Origin: Pseudarthrobacter psychrotolerans
GTDB taxonomy: Bacteria; Actinomycetota; Actinomycetes; Actinomycetales; Micrococcaceae
Assembly (NCBI RefSeq): GCF_009911795.1
Contig: NZ_CP047898.1
Location: forward strand, 496,001 to 560,000
Direction: 5' to 3'
Length of the DNA: 64,000 nucleotides
Below the pieces are notes generated by a model. The model worked only from the letters and a program-made list of their open reading frames with translations, did not search any database and was not told where the DNA came from. Shown piece after piece: positions 63,032 to 64,000 of the stretch. The translations under genes and the position numbers were made by a program. How positions within the stretch are numbered: the first letter of the stretch is position 1; each line of letters opens with the position of its first letter.

Positions 63032-63747
63032 GTTTCCGCAGGATGCACCCCATCGGGCCCGCTGGGGCTGTCCTCCGGCTCATCTTCCGATTCGGGTGAG
63101 AGCAGCGCACGCAAATCGTCCTCGGCCGCGATGGTGGTGACGAAGAACAGTTCGTCCCCGCCATCGATGACATCGTCACGGCTGGGAGTAATAGGCGCGT
63201 GATCCCGGAGGATGGCCACCAGCGTGGCGTCCTCGGGCCAGTGGATGTCTCCGACGGTCAGGCCAATGACATGGGAATCGTGCGGGACCGTGAACTCGAC
63301 CAGCGAGGCGACGCCGGTCTGCAGCGTCAGGAGCCGGACCAGGTCACCGATCTCCACAGCTTCCTCCACGAGCGCGGTCATCAACTGCGGAGTGTTCACG
63401 GCAACGTCCACGCCCCAGGAGTCGTTGAACATCCAGTCGTTCTTGGGGTTGTTGACCCGGCCCACTGTGCGGCCCACGCCGAATTCAGTCTTGGCCAGGA
63501 GCGAGACCACCAGATTCACCTTGTCGTCGCCCGTGGCTGAAACAACGACGTCGGCGTCCTCCATTTTCGCTCCCTGCAGGGTGCTGAGCTCGCAGGCGTC
63601 GCCCACCAGCCAGTGCGCGCCGCGCAGCCCGCTGCGTCCGATGACCTCAGGCTTAAGGTCGATCAGCAAGATCTCGTGTTTGTGGGCCAGCAATTCCCTG
63701 GCGATCGATGACCCGACGCTGCCGGCCCCGACGATGACAACTTTCAC
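62998..63747 (-). CDS. trkA: TrkA-family potassium uptake regulator (CeoC-like)
   Basis: A 249-aa protein with an N-terminal RCK Rossmann domain (VVIVGAGSVGSSIARELL, then VLLAKTEFGVGRTVGRVNNPKN) and a RCK-C domain (VASLVEFTVPHDSHVIGLTVGDI). The C-terminus is acidic (ESEDEPEDSPSG). It binds nucleotide and gates Trk/Ktr-type K+ uptake. GTG 63747 has AAGGAG 5 bases upstream and shares one base with the stop of the upstream TrkA gene (TAGTG). The pair matches CeoB-CeoC. Confidence 0.92.
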   Translation of the reverse strand: MKVVIVGAGSVGSSIARELLAHKHEILLIDLKPEVIGRSGLRGAHWLVGDACELSTLQGAKMEDADVVVSATGDDKVNLVVSLLAKTEFGVGRTVGRVNNPKNDWMFNDSWGVDVAVNTPQLMTALVEEAVEIGDLVRLLTLQTGVASLVEFTVPHDSHVIGLTVGDIHWPEDATLVAILRDHAPITPSRDDVIDGGDELFFVTTIAAEDDLRALLSPESEDEPEDSPSGPDGVHPAETQALEDDGFDG

Positions 63748-64000
63748 TACGACTCCTTGGCGGGTGCTTTGGCCAGGATCTGGGCGACCTGGGAACTGCG
63801 GTCCACGGGCAGCATGGCGTGGACTGTATCGCCGTCCTGATAGGAAGTCCCGGTTTCGGGGAGCATGCCCTCGCCGAACCTGGTGAGGTATGCCACCCGG
63901 ATGTCGGCAGCCTTTTCGACCTCGCTGATCCGGTGGCCGATCCAGCCGGCGTCCAGGTCCACTTCGGCGAGGACCAGCCGGCCGGAAGGTTCGCGAAAAT
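63747..64000 (-). CDS. trkA: Second TrkA-family protein (CeoB-like), cut by the window end
   Basis: This is the 3' part of a gene beginning beyond 64000; 84 residues are visible. GRLVLAEVDLDAGWIGHRISEVEKAADIRVAYLTR and GDTVHAMLPVDRSSQVAQIL fit the RCK-C domain of TrkA proteins. It precedes and overlaps the other TrkA gene by one base, so both are made from one mRNA. Confidence 0.8.
   Translation of the reverse strand, partial: FREPSGRLVLAEVDLDAGWIGHRISEVEKAADIRVAYLTRFGEGMLPETGTSYQDGDTVHAMLPVDRSSQVAQILAKAPAKES

Overview
The window is a high-GC actinobacterial chromosome segment. Gene content, gene order and protein style fit Micrococcales close to Arthrobacter/Pseudarthrobacter: glnA2-glnE next to glnA1; lipA-lipB with a DUF4191 protein; a tricorn-type protease; pepA; sigA flanked by parE and parC; sepH; and the DUF4193/DUF3093/dut/DUF3710/DUF3159/TrkA block. 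Two stretches match the Mycobacterium tuberculosis order (around Rv2214c-Rv2222c and Rv2691-Rv2699c, from recalled knowledge). No rRNA, tRNA or CRISPR array was recognised.

Layout. 1-5.6 kb: glutamine synthetase GlnA2, its adenylyltransferase GlnE (frameshifted near the end), a VOC protein and a GNAT acetyltransferase. 5.86-15.85 kb: a roughly 10 kb integrated element bounded by a 27-bp direct repeat that is the 3' end of glnA1. 15.8-34 kb: glnA1, membrane proteins, lipoate synthesis (lipA, lipB), a kinase-like protein, an SDR, tricorn protease, OsmC, E2 (sucB), E3 (lpdA) and pepA. 34-42 kb: PAC2 protein, MFS transporter, a DUF4192 protein (frameshifted), sigA and parE. 42-50 kb: an M56 protease/BlaI-type repressor pair divergent from cydA-cydB-cydDC. 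50-64 kb: DinB-like protein, parC, a GNAT/acyl-CoA synthetase fusion, a phosphodiesterase-like protein, sepH, and the DUF4193-to-TrkA block, cut by the window end.

The most unusual region is the integrated element. It has a tyrosine integrase, a Xis-like protein, an XRE repressor, a RecA-like ATPase and a chain of small overlapping ORFs, followed by a terminase-small-subunit-like protein, two small paralogous proteins and a 979-aa tail tape measure protein. It has no large terminase, portal, capsid, tail tube or lysis gene, yet both att sites and likely integrase arm sites look intact. This looks like a phage satellite carrying a packaging-specificity gene and its own tape measure, although a deleted prophage remains possible. 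Integration moved glnA1 away from its old terminator, and a hairpin in the element now sits in that place.

A second regulatory observation is a 17-bp palindrome, TTCTAC-N5-GTAGAA. It occurs three times between the BlaI-type regulator and cydA and once, with one mismatch, before an unrelated four-helix membrane protein gene at 28.6 kb. This suggests a BlaI/M56 pair controlling cytochrome bd oxidase and one distant gene.

Four genes (glnE, an element coiled-coil gene, the DUF4192 gene and the DUF4193 gene) each need exactly one extra G or C in a short G/C run to restore the expected reading frame. This points to homopolymer errors in the assembly rather than four independent pseudogenes.
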